Assembly (NCBI GenBank): GCA_034428595.1
Contig: DAOUHO010000021.1
Coordinates: forward strand, 1-36,080
Reading direction: 5' to 3'
Source: JAJECS01 sp034428595
GTDB lineage: Bacteria; Chloroflexota; UBA11872
DNA: 36,080 bases
Made by a program: the position numbers and the translations under genes. Positions 33,820 to 36,080 of the stretch are shown piece after piece (the first letter of the stretch is position 1; every line of letters begins with the position of its first letter). Below the pieces are notes generated by a model that was given only the letters and a program-made list of their open reading frames with translations, searched no databases and was not told the origin of the DNA.

Positions 33820-34395
33820 GTGGCAGCGGCGCAGCGCCGCGTGGTGATGTCCTCGGCCGACATGGGCCGCGCGATGTCCCGCATTGCCCACGAGATTATC
33901 GAGCGCAACCGTGGCGCCTCGTCGCTCGTCCTCGTCGGCATTCCGCGGCCCGGCCCCGTGCTGGCGGAGCGACTGGCCGGCCTCATCGAACAGATCGAGG
34001 GTCTGAAGGTGCCGACCGGCGCCGTGGACACCACAATGCACCGCGACGATCTGGACCGCCGGTCCATCGGCCCGCCGGTGCGTCCCACCCACATTCCGGT
34101 GGACGTAACCGATCGAACCGTGGTCCTGGTGGACGACGTGCTCTACACCGGCCGCACGTTGCGCGCCGCGCTGGATGCGCTGAACGACTTTGGCCGGCCG
34201 CGCGCGATTCAGTTCGCCGCCATCGTCGACCGCGGCCATCGTGAGCTCCCGGTCCGCGCCGATTTCATCGGCAAGAACCTCCCCACCGCGGACGACGAGC
34301 GGGTGACCGTGCGACTGCACGAACTCGATGGGGAAGACGCCGTGCATATCGAGCGCGTGACGCGCGGGGCGCAGGAGGCCACTCCTGCAACGTAA
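33820..34395 (+). CDS. pyrR: PyrR, pyrimidine operon attenuator protein/uracil phosphoribosyltransferase
   Basis: 191 residues from GTG 33820, chosen for GGGGAGG five bases upstream; GTG 33772 is in frame but lies in the terminator tail. PyrR senses UMP and binds the leader RNA to end transcription; many members also make UMP from uracil and PRPP. RIAHEIIERNRG (21-32), VVLVDDVLYTGRT (101-113, PRPP site) and VDRGHRELPVRADFIGKNLPT (136-156, RNA and UMP contacts) agree closely with Bacillus PyrR. The loop that reads GIKTRGIYLA there is GIPRPGPVLA here (40-49), so the pyrophosphate loop has changed. The end overlaps the pyrB start region. Confidence 0.95.
   Translation: MAAAQRRVVMSSADMGRAMSRIAHEIIERNRGASSLVLVGIPRPGPVLAERLAGLIEQIEGLKVPTGAVDTTMHRDDLDRRSIGPPVRPTHIPVDVTDRTVVLVDDVLYTGRTLRAALDALNDFGRPRAIQFAAIVDRGHRELPVRADFIGKNLPTADDERVTVRLHELDGEDAVHIERVTRGAQEATPAT
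34373..34378 (+). promoter_or_regulatory. Shine-Dalgarno site that decides the pyrB start
   Basis: AGGAGG lies inside the pyrR end, six bases before CTG 34385 and 24 before TTG 34403. The spacing favours the CTG. Confidence 0.75.
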
Positions 34396-35323
34396 GCACC
34401 TGTTGGACGTGAGCGACTTCACCCGCGATGAGTTCGCGGAAGTCCTGGACACCGCCGAGCGCATGCACGCGGTGCTGGAGCGCCCCATCCGGCGCGTGCC
34501 GACGCTGCGCGGGACCACGATCGCCAACGTGTTCTACGAGCCCAGCACGCGCACTCGCGTGTCGTTCGAGCTGGCGGGCAAGAACCTGAGCGCCGACGTG
34601 GTGAACATCGCCGCTTCGGGCAGCAGCGTGGAGAAGGGCGAGTCGTTGATCGACACTTTCCAGACCATTCAGGCGCTTGGCGCGGACATCGTGGTGGTGC
34701 GCCACTCGCGCGCCGGCGCGCCGGAGCTGGCCTCACGCCACCTCGACTGCGGCGTGATCAACGCCGGCGACGGCACCCGCGGTCACCCCACCCAGGCGCT
34801 GCTGGACCTCTTCACCGTGCGGCGGCGGCTGGGCGACGTGGAGGGCCGCAAGATCGTCATCGTGGGCGACATCCTGCACAGCCGCGTGGCGCGGTCCGGC
34901 ATCTGGGCCTTCGCGCGCATGGGTGCGCAGGTGGTCTTGAGCGGGCCGCCCTCCCTGCTGCCCGACACCATGGCGGCCCTCACCAACGGCGCCGGCGACG
35001 TGCGCATCGAGCATGACCTGGATAGCGCCATTCGGGGCGCCGACGTGGTCATGGCGCTGCGCGTGCAACGCGAGCGCATGCAGGGGGGTCTGCTGCCGGA
35101 CCTGCGCGAATACGCCCGCCGCTGGTCGATCAATCCCGCGCGGCTTCGGCGTGCTCAGCGTCACGCGCTGGTGATGCATCCCGGACCGATGAACCAGGGC
35201 GTGGAAATCTCGCCGGCCGTGGCCTACAGCGACCAGTCCGTCATTGAAGAGCAGGTGGCCAACGGCGTGGCGGTGCGCATGGCCGTGCTCTACCTCTTGC
35301 TCACGGGGGAGGGGCGACGATGA
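34385..35323 (+). CDS. pyrB: Aspartate carbamoyltransferase catalytic chain
   Basis: 312 residues if it starts at CTG 34385 (reading L/M-QRKHLLDVSDFTRDE). The RKHLL stretch matches the RHLL near the start of other ATCases, such as the mycobacterial one, and lies upstream of the only other candidates (CTG 34400, TTG 34403). An in-frame TGA at 34358 rules out anything earlier, and no ATG or GTG lies between. STRTRVSFE (54-62) and HPTQALLDLFT bind carbamoyl phosphate, and HPGPMNQGVEI is the C-terminal aspartate-side motif. It makes carbamoyl aspartate, the second step of UMP synthesis. Overlap with pyrR is 11 bases, and the end overlaps the next start as ATGA. Confidence 0.95.
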   Translation: MQRKHLLDVSDFTRDEFAEVLDTAERMHAVLERPIRRVPTLRGTTIANVFYEPSTRTRVSFELAGKNLSADVVNIAASGSSVEKGESLIDTFQTIQALGADIVVVRHSRAGAPELASRHLDCGVINAGDGTRGHPTQALLDLFTVRRRLGDVEGRKIVIVGDILHSRVARSGIWAFARMGAQVVLSGPPSLLPDTMAALTNGAGDVRIEHDLDSAIRGADVVMALRVQRERMQGGLLPDLREYARRWSINPARLRRAQRHALVMHPGPMNQGVEISPAVAYSDQSVIEEQVANGVAVRMAVLYLLLTGEGRR

Positions 35324-35940
35324 GCGGCTATGCGGGATCCGGACCGCGGGAAATTCTGCCCGGCCTGACGCACTGGTCGGTCGGTTGGCAGCGGTATTCG
35401 CTGGAGTCCTACGTCATTGAGCAGCCTGACGGCTGCGTGCTGATCGACCCCAGCGACTATCCGCCGCGCGGCATCGGCGCCATCGAGCGCCACGGCGTCA
35501 GCCACATCCTCATCACCAACCATTGGCACGAGCGGGCCGCGGCCATCCTGCGGGGACGGTTTGGCGCCAAGCTATGGGCGCCGGAGGGCGACCTCGCCCA
35601 GCTGGAGTCGGGCGCGCCCGATCACGTCTACGGCGCGGACACCGAGCTTCCCGCCGGGCTGCAGGCGATCGCGCTCGGCACGATCACCGATGGCGAGCAC
35701 GCCCTGCTGTGGCCCGAGAATCGCGGCGTGCTCATCGTCGGCGACGCGCTCGGGACCACGAGCTATTGGACGCACAACGAGGGCCAGGTTGGGGCGCATC
35801 CGCGGGCGCGGCCTCCACATGCTCTCCTCGGCCTGCTGGAGTTGCCGTTCACCTCGCTGGCGGTGGGACACGGCGAGCCGATTCTCGACGTGGCCAAGGA
35901 GGCCCTGCGCCGCTATCTAAGCGAGGCCCTGGATGGCTGA
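35320..35940 (+). CDS. MBL-fold-like protein between pyrB and pyrC, metal site incomplete
   Basis: 206 residues from ATG 35320 (ATGA overlap with pyrB). The strand pattern is that of small MBL-fold hydrolases: SYVIEQPDGCVLIDP (30-44), SHILITNHWHERAA (61-74), GVLIVGDALG (136-145) and TSLAVGHGEPILDVA (178-192). In active members the second piece reads THxHxDH; here it is TNHWHERAA, so two histidines remain while the Asp-His pair is lost. Asp142 and His184 remain. One metal might still bind. It sits inside the pyr operon with overlaps on both sides, so it is made with PyrB and PyrC; what it does is unknown. Confidence 0.75.
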   Translation: MSGYAGSGPREILPGLTHWSVGWQRYSLESYVIEQPDGCVLIDPSDYPPRGIGAIERHGVSHILITNHWHERAAAILRGRFGAKLWAPEGDLAQLESGAPDHVYGADTELPAGLQAIALGTITDGEHALLWPENRGVLIVGDALGTTSYWTHNEGQVGAHPRARPPHALLGLLELPFTSLAVGHGEPILDVAKEALRRYLSEALDG

Positions 35941-36080
35941 AAACGCGCCGCTGGTCATTCGCGGCGGGCGGATCGTCGATCCTGCAAACGGGGTCGACCG
36001 GGTCGGCGACATCCTCATCGTCGATGGCCGGCTGGCGAGCGTCGGTGAGGTTGGCGCGCAGCTGCCGCTGGGCGCGCCGC
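35933..36080 (+). CDS. pyrC: Dihydroorotase, N-terminal part (cut by window end)
   Basis: Begins at ATG 35933, overlapping the stop of the MBL-like gene by 8 bases, with GAGG seven bases upstream. The 49 visible residues read MAENAPLVIRGGRIVDPANG and then VDRVGDILIVDGRLASVG, the opening beta-sandwich of amidohydrolase-type dihydroorotases (class I). The metal-binding HxH lies beyond the window. Place after pyrB supports the call; the enzyme closes carbamoyl aspartate to dihydroorotate. Confidence 0.88.
   Translation, partial: MAENAPLVIRGGRIVDPANGVDRVGDILIVDGRLASVGEVGAQLPLGAP

Overview
The window is GC-rich (roughly two thirds G+C, read by eye) and densely packed bacterial DNA. No tRNA, rRNA, insertion sequence or CRISPR array was seen. 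The gene content best fits a Chloroflexota bacterium, possibly of the marine or sponge-associated SAR202/Dehalococcoidia-like kind. The pointers are a PyrR-controlled pyrR-pyrB-(MBL)-pyrC operon, YfhO and GT-C membrane proteins, a galactonate-dehydratase-type enolase-superfamily enzyme, and beta-sandwich inserts in glycosyltransferases. This placement is an inference from gene content, not a phylogenetic result.

Layout. (1) 1-136 is the end of a polyprenyl-phosphate sugar transferase on the + strand. It meets a small minus-strand pair, a SAM methyltransferase and a class III aminotransferase (133-2273). (2) 2386-4784 on + holds a stand-alone LanC-like protein and a mandelate racemase/galactonate dehydratase-like enzyme. 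(3) 29760 down to 4781 on the minus strand is one near-continuous surface-polysaccharide cluster of 19 genes. It encodes ABC-2 permease and Wzt-type ATPase, a GT2, nine GT4 enzymes, a CgeB-like glycosyltransferase, a GT-C-type membrane protein, YfhO, a Trm112-like protein coupled to a radical SAM/SPASM protein, an alpha-toroid/beta-sandwich protein, an MOP flippase and a methyltransferase. Many joints are 4-base ATGA or GTGA overlaps, so the cluster probably works as a translationally coupled operon. (4) From an extended -10 promoter near 29830 the + strand carries nucleotide genes: a degenerate metallo-beta-lactamase-fold protein, pyrG, purA, a PyrR attenuator, pyrR, pyrB, a second degenerate MBL-fold protein, and the start of pyrC.

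How they work together. The minus-strand cluster would build a lipid-linked glycan with many GT4 steps and move it by a Wzm/Wzt-type ABC exporter and/or a Wzx-type flippase. The right end makes UMP, CTP and AMP precursors. Its pyrR-pyrB-pyrC part carries a complete PyrR-type attenuator visible in the DNA: anti-antiterminator, antiterminator and intrinsic terminator.

Most unusual points: a beta-sandwich module that recurs in three adjacent genes (inserted in a GT4, apparently permuted in a GT2, appended to the ABC ATPase); a pyrB that appears to start at CTG behind a perfect AGGAGG; two MBL-fold proteins with broken metal motifs beside the pyrimidine genes; a PyrR whose pyrophosphate loop is altered; and an AT-rich patch inside the ABC permease gene.
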